This document shows, piece after piece, positions 5,981 to 11,619 of a stretch of 11,619 bases of DNA. The position numbers were made by a program, and so were the translations under genes. Below the pieces are notes generated by a model. The model saw only the letters and a program-made list of their open reading frames with translations. It had not been told where the DNA came from and did no database searches. Position 1 is the stretch's first letter, and each line of letters opens with the position of its first letter. The stretch covers positions 1 through 11,619 of the forward strand of contig JAJRAG010000079.1 in NCBI GenBank assembly GCA_028682925.1. The letters run 5' to 3'. This stretch comes from Methanomassiliicoccales archaeon. GTDB taxonomy: Archaea > Thermoplasmatota > Thermoplasmata > Methanomassiliicoccales > JACIVX01.

Positions 5981-7453
5981 TCAGTCGACGCAAGTCCCCT
6001 TCCTCCTTATCATGGCGACCAAGACCGCGCTTGTCGCCAGGAGGATCGCGTTGAACACGATCGCTGTTGTCCAGCTCCCGGTCATGTCCCTCAGCGTGCC
6101 AGACAGTACCGGCGAGATGACCGCCCCTATCTCTGCCACTAGGTTCCACATGCCGAAGGCCTGGGCCATCTGTCCCTCCGGCGCTAGATCGGATGTAAGG
6201 GTCATATGCACTGTCTGCATCGCCGCGAAGGGGACACCGATGCAGAAGACGAGGATGCCGAGAACGAGTATGTCAGCGCCGCCCGCTCCGATGTACGCTG
6301 CCAGCGCCGCGACGAAAATCGCATCGAGGAGGCACAGGAGCAAATAGGCCTTCTTCCTCCCAATCCCCCTGTTCGCAGCCCGGTCGCATATCCTTCCTCC
6401 CAAGGGATACCCGATTCCGTTTGCCACTCCGAAGAAGCCGACGTAGACCGCGGCACCGGAGATTCCCATTTTCGACGCCTCTGATACCACCAGCAAAGCC
6501 CAGAATCCAAAGAACCAGAGCGTGTACAGGATCGGTATCGCCGAGACGTACATCAGCAACAGGTCCCTATCCATCAGCACCTTGGCGCTCTTCTGGCCCA
6601 GCGATCGATATATTACCGCGATCAAGACCATTGCGATCGCCACCACCGCGATCGCTTGATATATGCTTCCCAATCCAGCACTGACAGTGATGAGGTATGT
6701 CGTCATTATCACGGTCAAGAAGACGACCGAGTACGCAACGAGTCTCGTTAGCGCGGGCAGATATCTTTCCTTCTCTTTCCTCGGGTCCCTCAGGAATTTC
6801 CACACTCCTATCGAGACGAGCAAAGTTGGTATCGAGAATATCAGGAAGGGAACGGACCAGGCAATTTCGCTTCCCCAGGTCATCGCCGCGAAGTCGATTA
6901 TGTAGGGGGTCGCCACCGTCGCGAAGGTGAGACCGGTAGCCAGGCCAACGAATACGATCCCCATACCAAACCCCTTCTTGGATTCTGGCGTCACCGCGCT
7001 CACCAGCGCCCTGTCGTTGGAGTAGTAGGCTCCCTCGCCCAGGCCGGTCAGAACCCTGGCGGCGACGAATCCGCTGAGGGATCTGGTGAGTCCGCTCAGC
7101 AGGGTCGCCACCCCGGCCCAGGCGGTGCTTATCACGATCATCACCTTCCGTCCGTACTTGTCCCCGAGATAGCCCGCCGGGAACTGGGTCAACATGTATC
7201 CCGCGAAGAACATTCCTCCGATTATTCCTCCGAGCGCATGTGGCATCGGGGCGTCCCTCATAAATCCTATGTCGTTGTCGATCATCCACGACACGACCGG
7301 TCCCGTGATGCTTCGGTCTATGTAGCAAAACATCCATGCCATGAAGAGCCAGAACCAGACGACATGATATGGTTTTGGCCGACGAATCCTTTTCATGTGG
7401 TCTCGATCGAGTTTCTCGGCGTCTTCCATTCCGAGCTGCCCGCCTGCGCTCAT
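5981..7453 (-). CDS. Major facilitator superfamily transporter, about 14 membrane segments
   Basis: A 490-residue inner-membrane secondary transporter. The cytoplasmic head (1-30) is charged. The first six hydrophobic segments fall at about 31-48, 74-96, 103-121, 127-145, 161-187 and 199-219. MFS motif A is clear in GYLGDKYGRK (94-103) after segment 2, and RVLTGLGEGAYYS (133-145) resembles the anion:cation symporter subfamily. Two extra hydrophobic segments (about 239-260 and 264-283) precede the second six (about 299-323, 334-354, 369-390, 394-417, 430-453, 461-482), with a motif-A-like GGRICDRAANRGIGRK at 352-367. The substrate cannot be read; organic anions are only a guess from the subfamily likeness. 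The ATG at 7453 follows AAGGTGA at four bases. The gene is flanked by a terminator upstream and the next gene's promoter downstream, so it is probably monocistronic. Confidence 0.92.
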   Translation of the reverse strand: MSAGGQLGMEDAEKLDRDHMKRIRRPKPYHVVWFWLFMAWMFCYIDRSITGPVVSWMIDNDIGFMRDAPMPHALGGIIGGMFFAGYMLTQFPAGYLGDKYGRKVMIVISTAWAGVATLLSGLTRSLSGFVAARVLTGLGEGAYYSNDRALVSAVTPESKKGFGMGIVFVGLATGLTFATVATPYIIDFAAMTWGSEIAWSVPFLIFSIPTLLVSIGVWKFLRDPRKEKERYLPALTRLVAYSVVFLTVIMTTYLITVSAGLGSIYQAIAVVAIAMVLIAVIYRSLGQKSAKVLMDRDLLLMYVSAIPILYTLWFFGFWALLVVSEASKMGISGAAVYVGFFGVANGIGYPLGGRICDRAANRGIGRKKAYLLLCLLDAIFVAALAAYIGAGGADILVLGILVFCIGVPFAAMQTVHMTLTSDLAPEGQMAQAFGMWNLVAEIGAVISPVLSGTLRDMTGSWTTAIVFNAILLATSAVLVAMIRRKGTCVD

Positions 7454-7601
7454 CCATTCACCTTATCCATTTCCTGGATTGGCGGGCTGGAAACGGTAAA
7501 ACAGTGCCCCGACCTAAATGTGCTCAAGACATAAATCAATTGCGCATGAGCCATTGTCCTCGAGATACACGCCGATTCTACAGAAGATATTTGACTTCAG
7601 G

Positions 7602-7667
7602 AAAACAAAAAAAAAGGTCCTGGCGAGGTGCCAAAACGAGAAAAGGGGTCGAAGGCTCCTCACCAGG
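7602..7667 (-). terminator. Hairpin plus T-tract terminator after the DoxX-family gene
   Basis: On the minus strand CCTGGTGAGG (7667-7658) pairs with CCTCGCCAGG (7628-7619) with one G-T wobble. An A-A mismatch and three further pairs (GCC/GGC) extend the stem. A loop of about 21 bases separates the arms. Three bases after the stem comes a run of nine T, then G and four T (7615-7602). The T-tract alone would suit an archaeal terminator; the stem makes it look like a bacterial intrinsic one. It isolates the DoxX-family gene from the MFS gene. The MFS promoter must lie in 7454-7600, where weak AT-rich candidates exist (near 7495-7501, 7510-7517 and 7533-7538) but none stands out. Confidence 0.75.
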
Positions 7668-7699
7668 TGCGTTGGGGCCGCTAGACAATTCAGAGGCAA

Positions 7700-8206
7700 T
7701 CACTCTAGTATTGGGAACCTCTTGACCAGGGACATATTCGACCACCACTTCCCAAGTCCAAGTGTCTGTCCAGCTCTCACCTTCATCAGGCCGATCAACA
7801 GAATCAGGTAGATTATGTGTTCGTCCAGGATCGGGTTGTTCGCTGGGGGAACGTTGGTCATCCATAGCAGCAACATGAGCAGGCCACCTGATATTGTGGC
7901 GATTTTCATCCCCACCCCTAGTATCAGGGCGATGCCGACAAGCAACAGGGCCAGCATGAAGAGAACGTCCACTACTGCGTTCCCGGCCAGACCTGAGAAT
8001 AGTCCTTCAAAGATGCCACTTGTTGCGAACTTTAGAAAACCAGTCGTCGGCGATCCTCCGTTTATCCACGAATTGCTCGCCTTCGTAGCGAAACCCAAAC
8101 CGAAGGTCTTGTCCAGGAACGCCCAAAGGATTATGAATCCTAATCCGATCCTTGCGGACGCCCAGACGTACTCCGTTCTTACATACTCCGATAGTTTAGG
8201 TGTCAT
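7700..8206 (-). CDS. DoxX-family (TQO small-subunit DoxD-like) membrane protein
   Basis: A 168-residue integral membrane protein with about four hydrophobic segments: about 14-32, 75-98, 100-117 and 128-142. Family features include ARIGLGFIILWAFLDKTFG in the first segment, the extracytoplasmic SWINGGSPTTGFL (46-58) and NPILDEHIIYLILLIGL (124-140). These resemble the DoxX/DoxD family, which includes the small subunit of the thiosulfate:quinone oxidoreductase of Acidianus. Many members have no proven reaction, and no DoxA, sulfur-oxidation or respiratory gene is nearby, so a thiosulfate role is not supported here. The ATG at 8206 has only a weak GTGA upstream. A TATA-like box lies about 38 bases before it and a strong terminator follows, so it is probably a single-gene unit. 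Confidence 0.82.
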   Translation of the reverse strand: MTPKLSEYVRTEYVWASARIGLGFIILWAFLDKTFGLGFATKASNSWINGGSPTTGFLKFATSGIFEGLFSGLAGNAVVDVLFMLALLLVGIALILGVGMKIATISGGLLMLLLWMTNVPPANNPILDEHIIYLILLIGLMKVRAGQTLGLGKWWSNMSLVKRFPILE

Positions 8207-8239
8207 ACTTTCACTATTGTTTAGGCAGAATGACTAGGC

Positions 8240-8247
8240 ATTTAAGT
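8240..8247 (-). promoter_or_regulatory. TATA-like box of the DoxX-family gene
   Basis: ACTTAAAT on the minus strand, with purine-rich GGGGTAAAG a few bases upstream, is centred about 38 bases before the ATG at 8206. It predicts a leader of about 12 bases. The remainder of 8248-8393 holds only a small TGTCG-N6-CGACA hairpin (about 8367-8382) downstream of the cupin gene, without a T-run. Confidence 0.5.
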
Positions 8248-8393
8248 ACTTTACCCCTGAAAAGAGCGGGCGAGTCTGCTGACGGACTGTTGCCTGGCCA
8301 TCCTCATCCGGTAGCCTACGACTCACTAGGAATACGCGTTCATCCGATCGCTATCTGCGCACCTTCTGTCGATTTAGCGACAACTAATCACAT

Positions 8394-8717
8394 CTACGGG
8401 AGGCGTACTTCGATCATCTTCAGATTCATTCCGTTGCTGTCGAAGTAATGCTCCTCGTTCCCGTCGAATAGTATGAAATCTCCTTTATTGAATGGCATCT
8501 TTTCCTTGCCGTTTGTGACGGTCCCAGATCCTTCCAATACGTACATTGCTTGTCTGAGTCTGTGTTTGTGAGGTTTCTTCGGAACGAGGCAGTTCGGACC
8601 GGTCTCTCTGAGTCCGAAAACGAAGTTCTCATCGGCAACAACGTCCTTGATGCGTACCTGCCCCCTATCGCCATCGACGGTCACGATCTTGAGATCGGCT
8701 TCACGAACAAGTCTCAT
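8394..8717 (-). CDS. Small single-domain cupin protein
   Basis: A 107-residue beta-barrel cupin, cytosolic, probably metal-binding; substrate unknown. Cupin motif 1 is PHKHRLRQAMYVLEGSG (49-65), supplying H50 and H52, but the usual glutamate ligand is a glutamine (Q56). Motif 2 is GDFILFDGNEEHYFDSNG (79-96), with H90 and N95 and with aspartate where proline is common. The fold is therefore clear, while the metal site has three histidines and an altered fourth ligand. The ATG shares ATGA with the nitroreductase stop and lies two bases after GGGGGGAGG, a very strong ribosome site. Co-translation with the nitroreductase suggests a joint job, for example in quinone, aromatic or flavin-linked redox chemistry, but that is inference. 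Small cupins of this kind also serve as sugar-phosphate or oxalate-like enzymes or as sensors. Confidence 0.87.
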   Translation of the reverse strand: MRLVREADLKIVTVDGDRGQVRIKDVVADENFVFGLRETGPNCLVPKKPHKHRLRQAMYVLEGSGTVTNGKEKMPFNKGDFILFDGNEEHYFDSNGMNLKMIEVRLP

Positions 8718-9214
8718 TTCCTCCCCCCGTACTTCTCCCAGTGGAAGAGCTCTTCGACCGGTTTCCGTGTTCTCGCATCTGGTACCTCATCTGGATAGCC
8801 TAGCGTCATGCACACGGTGACAACCTGTCCTTTTGGTACATCGAGGTACTCCGCGACCTTCTCAGGATCGAATGCTCCTATCCAGCACGTTCCCAGCCCT
8901 TTTGAATGAGCTGCCAGGCTCAGATGGTCAAACGCTATCGCCAGGTCGACCCTGTTCCATTTCTGGCTGAGATCATCGACCCCAGCGATGAACGCAGAGC
9001 AGTCCTCTATGAACTTCTGGCTCTTGCAGAGAGGTACTAGCGCCCTCTTCCTCGCATCGTCCAGCACAACGATCATCTTCCAGAACTGTCTGTTCGCTCC
9101 AGTTGGAGCAAGTCTAGCTGCTTCGAGAATCCCCATCAGGTCGTTCTCTGGGATCATCTTCTTCTTGTATCTTCGAATGCTTCGTCTTCCTTTAATAGCG
9201 TCCATGACTTCCAA
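8714..9214 (-). CDS. Nitroreductase-family FMN oxidoreductase
   Basis: A 166-residue cytosolic flavoprotein expected to bind FMN and use NAD(P)H; the physiological substrate is not readable. The N-terminal RRSIRRY (10-16) is the FMN-phosphate site, LAPTGANRQFWKMIVV (35-50) corresponds to the PSxxNxQPW segment, and AHSKGLGTCWIGAF (102-115) plus LGYPDEVPDARTRKPVEEL (138-156) form the family's C-terminal signature. Length is typical of the shorter members. I chose the TTG at 9214 because GGAGG lies seven bases upstream and the resulting MEVMDAIKGRRSIRRY matches the usual family start. The ATG at 9205 is three codons further in and 16 bases from that ribosome site. It heads a two-gene unit with the cupin. 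Members also act as dehalogenases or in cofactor breakdown, so the general name is safest. Confidence 0.92.
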   Translation of the reverse strand: MEVMDAIKGRRSIRRYKKKMIPENDLMGILEAARLAPTGANRQFWKMIVVLDDARKRALVPLCKSQKFIEDCSAFIAGVDDLSQKWNRVDLAIAFDHLSLAAHSKGLGTCWIGAFDPEKVAEYLDVPKGQVVTVCMTLGYPDEVPDARTRKPVEELFHWEKYGGRK

Positions 9215-9265
9215 AGGAACCCCTCCATGCCCTACGGTTGCTACCGACTAATAGGGGCGGATGCT

Positions 9266-9276
9266 AAAATATTTAA
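9266..9276 (-). promoter_or_regulatory. TATA-like promoter of the nitroreductase-cupin unit
   Basis: TTAAATATTTT on the minus strand is the most AT-rich block in the 161-base divergent intergenic region. Its centre is about 58 bases before the TTG at 9214, giving a leader of roughly 30 bases, enough to hold the GGAGGGG ribosome site that precedes this start. Confidence 0.6.
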
Positions 9277-9332
9277 TCGAGACCCGTGCCGTCGAGATCC
9301 TTGGAAATTGACACCATATTCACGTGCCGTTT

Positions 9333-9348
9333 CGGAAACCTCTTAAGG
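9333..9348 (+). promoter_or_regulatory. BRE/TATA promoter of the radical SAM gene
   Basis: CGGAAACC (BRE-like) followed by TCTTAAGG (TATA-like) is centred about 32 bases before the ATG at 9376, predicting a leader of only a few bases. It is divergent from the nitroreductase promoter about 65 bases away, so a regulator binding between them could affect both units. Confidence 0.55.
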
Positions 9349-9375
9349 TGATCTGACTTTAGGAAATGTGGTCCT

Positions 9376-10443
9376 ATGGCCGATCCTCTCGAACGTTACT
9401 ATCGAATACTGAACGGTAAGGAGAGAGCGCGATACATGTCGCTTCAGGCGACGAGATCCGATTTCAGGCCGGAGCAAAAGGAGGACGATCTCTGGAGCAC
9501 CCACGAACGAGAGATTCGGGAGACGTTGGGAAGACCTCAATCGAGAGAGGAAGAAAAAGGCGTCTCTGGAATGGAGGCAAGGAATCTGTTGGATCTCAAA
9601 TCAGAGCTTGCACATCGAATGCTTGGCCATTGCTACATATGCGAGTGGAAATGCGGCGTCGACAGAACTGGTGGAAGGAAGGGCAGGTGCGGTGTGCTGG
9701 ATGCAAGAATATCAAGCGAATTCCTTCATTATGGGGAGGAGCCACCTCTCATACCTTCGCATACGATCTTCTTCTCGGGGTGCAATTTCAAGTGCGCTTT
9801 TTGTCAGAACTACGACATCTCGACCAATCCCTCGGGCGGCTCATGTATCTCGCCTGAGCGACTTGCCGAGATAATAGCAAGGAGGTTCGACGCGACGGCG
9901 GGGTCTGGCACTCAAGCCCGGTCAACCTCCAATCGAGTGAAGGCGGCGAACGTGAATTGGGTCGGAGGGGATCCGACCCCAAACCTCGCATACATAGTAG
10001 ATGTTCTCCGGCACTTGCGGACGAACATACCTCAGATCTGGAACTCGAACATGTATATGACCGAGAGGTCAATGGACCTTCTCGACGGCATTGTGGATGT
10101 GTACCTGACGGATTTCAAGTATGGGAACGACTTCTGTGCAGAGAGGCTATCTGGAGTCAAGGAATACGGGAGAATCGTCACGAGGAACCACGAGAGGGCG
10201 GCAAGGAACTCGGAATTGATCGTCCGGCATCTTGTCTTGCCGAGTCACGTCGATTGCTGCTCGATTCCGGTCATGGACTGGCTAGCGGAACATCTTCCGA
10301 ACGCCCTGGTGAATGTGATGGACCAGTACAGACCTATGCATAGGGCATTTGAGCATGATGACGTCTGTCGCGATCTGAAAAGAGAGGAGTACTTGGAAGT
10401 GAAGAATCATGCCGAGGACCTGGGGTTGCATCTTGTCGATTGA
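9376..10443 (+). CDS. PflX-like radical SAM protein
   Basis: A 355-residue radical S-adenosylmethionine enzyme related to pyruvate-formate-lyase activating enzymes (PflX/COG1313-like). The radical SAM cluster motif is CNFKCAFC (C136, C140, C143; Cx3Cx2C) after IFFSG, and the SAM-side glycine motif is GGDP (197-200). Upstream is a second cysteine set, C86-x2-C89-x3-C93-x11-C105 (CYICEWKCGV and GRCGV), also seen in PflX and AmmeMemoRadiSam enzymes and likely to bind metal or another cluster. Later segments YLTDFKYG and VMDQYRP fit the family. Residues 1-75 are a charged, mostly helical extension without recognised motif. No glycyl-radical enzyme or AmmeMemoRadiSam partner gene is visible here, so the substrate is unknown. 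It ends 92 bases before the prepilin peptidase, which has its own promoter. Confidence 0.88.
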   Translation: MADPLERYYRILNGKERARYMSLQATRSDFRPEQKEDDLWSTHEREIRETLGRPQSREEEKGVSGMEARNLLDLKSELAHRMLGHCYICEWKCGVDRTGGRKGRCGVLDARISSEFLHYGEEPPLIPSHTIFFSGCNFKCAFCQNYDISTNPSGGSCISPERLAEIIARRFDATAGSGTQARSTSNRVKAANVNWVGGDPTPNLAYIVDVLRHLRTNIPQIWNSNMYMTERSMDLLDGIVDVYLTDFKYGNDFCAERLSGVKEYGRIVTRNHERAARNSELIVRHLVLPSHVDCCSIPVMDWLAEHLPNALVNVMDQYRPMHRAFEHDDVCRDLKREEYLEVKNHAEDLGLHLVD

Positions 10444-10497
10444 AGATCCGCTCCTTTCTTCGCATGTATTCTTTCTCTCTCGAAGTTCACGATCTGA

Positions 10498-10510
10498 CAA
10501 AGATTTTTAA
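10498..10510 (+). promoter_or_regulatory. TATA-like promoter of the prepilin peptidase gene
   Basis: CAAAGA followed by TTTTTAA is centred about 29 bases before the ATG at 10536. This predicts transcription starting at or next to that ATG, and so supports the inner start of the gene over the longer reading frame from 10440. The preceding 10444-10495 is pyrimidine-rich and may help end the radical SAM transcript. Confidence 0.6.
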
Positions 10511-10535
10511 GTCCAGATTGAATTGCTGGGGTAGC

Positions 10536-11420
10536 ATGGATGCGATTCCGGTCCTCAGGGTGGCGTTCGCGTTCATCATAATGCTGGCAGCATCGCGATC
10601 GGACTGGAAGTCCAGGACGGCTTCGGACATCTACTGGTTCGTATTGGGCGTCTTCGGTATGATAATTCTCGCAGCCCAGATATACCTGGACGGCGTATCT
10701 CCGCTTTACATCTTGTTCCTCGTGCCGGTTGGGATACTGTTCCTGGACACTCTGTGGGACAGGAAGGGGATGTTCGAGGAAGGATTGAATCCCATCCCAA
10801 TCGTACTCTACATCATAGCGTTTGTCGTTTTGGCAGCGCTGGTGGCGCTCTACTGGCAATCCGCGTATCTCTGGCAACTGATGTCGATTCTGTTCATGTT
10901 CGCCCTAATCTTCGTTTTCTATCAATTCAATATCATAAAAGGAGGTGCCGACGCCAAAGCCCTTCTTGCATTCTCGATAGTCTTCCCAGTCTACCCAGTG
11001 TTCGATTTTCTTCCGTTGATCCCCATCCCTGTCGACGTCGTCCAGTATCTCTTTCCGTTTTCCCTTCTCATCCTCTTCGACGCAGCATTGATCACGATCA
11101 TCGTGCCGATAGGGCTGTTCGCCTACAACATTTCCAAAGGGGACGCGAGACTTCCCGTGATGTTTTTCGGTTACCGGATGTCTATTGGCGAGGCCAGGAA
11201 GAAGTTTGTCTGGCCACTCGAGTATGTCGTCGAAGGAAGACGAAAGGTGACGCTCTTCCCAAAGACGATGGATTCGTACGACGAGGTCTACAACGAGCTT
11301 GAGAAGTCTGGAGGCGAAGACCTTTGGGTCACTCCGAAGATCCCGTTCCTGATCCCGCTAACGATTTCAGTCCTTTTCTCCACGATCGTGGGGAACATCA
11401 TCTTCCTTTTCGCGCGTTGA
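10536..11420 (+). CDS. Archaeal prepilin/preflagellin peptidase (A24 family, FlaK/PibD/EppA-like)
   Basis: Membrane aspartic protease expected to cleave class III signal peptides of archaellins or type IV pilin-like proteins at the cytoplasmic face. In the chosen 294-residue form, SRSDWKSR (20-27) gives the first catalytic aspartate D23, followed by the family tryptophan in DIYW. IKGGADAKAL (134-143) is the GxGD-type motif, here GGAD, with second aspartate D139. Hydrophobic segments lie at about 5-20, 34-50, 56-72, 87-107, 112-129, 144-160 and 173-198, with a last one at 272-293. The soluble part between them, with GYRMSIGEARKKFVWPLEY, matches the archaeal A24 C-terminal domain as I recall it. 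The reading frame is open from 10440, but the ATG at 10536 is preferred: it has a TATA box about 29 bases upstream, GGGG nearby, and starts right before membrane segment 1. No pilin gene is in view. Confidence 0.88.
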   Translation: MDAIPVLRVAFAFIIMLAASRSDWKSRTASDIYWFVLGVFGMIILAAQIYLDGVSPLYILFLVPVGILFLDTLWDRKGMFEEGLNPIPIVLYIIAFVVLAALVALYWQSAYLWQLMSILFMFALIFVFYQFNIIKGGADAKALLAFSIVFPVYPVFDFLPLIPIPVDVVQYLFPFSLLILFDAALITIIVPIGLFAYNISKGDARLPVMFFGYRMSIGEARKKFVWPLEYVVEGRRKVTLFPKTMDSYDEVYNELEKSGGEDLWVTPKIPFLIPLTISVLFSTIVGNIIFLFAR

Positions 11421-11619
11421 AAGCGCATTCGTGCTCTAATGGGCAACCTCTGCAGATCGGCCTCGGCCTGCAGTGAGTCTTGGCCAGCTGAACCAGGCGG
11501 GAGTAGAACTTCCCGTATATCTCGGGTTTCGGAGGCACTATCGACTCGACGTACCGTTGTATCTCCCCGTAGTCCTCAGAATCGAGTATCCCGGTCCTCT
11601 TGAATATCCTGGATACATA
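11398..11619 (-). CDS. Fe-S HhH-GPD DNA glycosylase / endonuclease III-like protein (C-terminal 73 residues)
   Basis: The 3' end of a base-excision-repair gene entering from the right edge; only the last 73 codons are present. The visible part reads helical (IQRYVESIVPPKPEIY, then KFYSRLVQLAKTHC) and ends in a 4Fe-4S cluster motif CRPRPICRGCPLEHEC, spaced C-x5-C-x2-C-x5-C. E. coli endonuclease III has x6 in the first gap. The pattern resembles the archaeal endonuclease III-related group (COG2231-like) more than classical Nth or MutY, but the catalytic lysine and aspartate lie outside the window. The stop at 11398-11400 falls inside the prepilin peptidase gene, so the two converge with a 23-base overlap. 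Family likely; subtype uncertain. Confidence 0.85.
   Translation of the reverse strand, partial: YVSRIFKRTGILDSEDYGEIQRYVESIVPPKPEIYGKFYSRLVQLAKTHCRPRPICRGCPLEHECAFNARKGR

Noticed and set aside
6567..7457. 296-residue minus-strand frame overlapping the MFS gene
   Set aside because: It is an alternate frame of the transporter gene with arginine- and glycine-rich low-complexity translation. Its ATG at 7457 abuts the ribosome site with no spacing.
7514..7699. 61-residue minus-strand frame between the DoxX and MFS genes
   Set aside because: It runs through the hairpin and T-tract terminator (the FFFVF run is the T-tract) and has no ribosome site.
7700..8206. Thiosulfate:quinone oxidoreductase role for the DoxX-family protein
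   Set aside because: No DoxA subunit or sulfur-metabolism gene lies in the window, and the family is functionally mixed.
8207..8393. Possible small RNA or tRNA between the DoxX-family and cupin genes
   Set aside because: Only short stems (TGTCG-N6-CGACA and an AGTC/GACT pair) are present; no cloverleaf or T-loop sequence is visible.
8394..10443. A new cluster of nitroreductase, cupin and radical SAM genes acting as one pathway
   Set aside because: The radical SAM gene is divergent with its own promoter, and nothing beyond nearness ties it to the nitroreductase-cupin pair.
10440..10535. Longer N-terminus for the prepilin peptidase, starting at 10440
   Set aside because: This segment contains the TATA box, would encode a non-hydrophobic head absent from the family, and overlaps the radical SAM stop without a ribosome site.

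Overview
This is a gene-dense archaeal window of mostly housekeeping and metabolic genes. TATA/BRE-type promoter elements lie just upstream of several starts. Other archaeal marks are a GfcR-type PRTase regulator, an Lrp/AsnC regulator with a RAM domain, a preflagellin/prepilin peptidase with the archaeal C-terminal region, and a PflX-type radical SAM enzyme. A gene fusing an O6-alkylguanine-DNA alkyltransferase domain to endonuclease V, an arrangement I know from Ferroplasma, suggests the class Thermoplasmata. That placement is inference.

Layout. Positions 1-1927 (minus) hold an Lrp/AsnC regulator, dapA and dapB (cut by the left edge), a probable operon for the diaminopimelate route to lysine. 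Positions 2061-3169 (minus) hold gfcR overlapped by a small gene resembling DUF5788. Positions 3317-5932 (minus) form a tightly overlapping trio: metallophosphoesterase, AGT-endonuclease V fusion, and 2-dehydropantoate 2-reductase. Positions 5981-7453 (minus) encode an MFS transporter with about 14 predicted membrane segments. Positions 7700-8206 (minus) encode a DoxX-family membrane protein followed by a hairpin-plus-T-tract terminator. Positions 8394-9214 (minus) hold a nitroreductase and a cupin sharing four bases. From the divergent promoter region at 9215-9375 a plus-strand radical SAM gene starts, followed by an archaeal prepilin peptidase gene with its own promoter. At the right edge the 3' end of an Fe-S HhH DNA glycosylase gene (minus) overlaps the prepilin peptidase gene tail to tail.

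No intergenic stretch exceeds 300 bases; the longest is 7454-7699 (246 bases). I see no tRNA, rRNA, CRISPR array, insertion sequence, integrase or defence cassette. Base and codon use looks even by eye, so nothing indicates recent transfer.

A recurring pattern is that genes heading transcription units have a TATA-like box 28-34 bases before the start codon (leaderless or nearly so), while several genes inside units overlap the preceding gene or carry a Shine-Dalgarno sequence. I did not find a convincing new system. The items most worth a second look are the repair-enzyme fusion and its operon partners, the gfcR-DUF5788 pair, the nitroreductase-cupin pair, and the PflX-type radical SAM enzyme with a long N-terminal extension.
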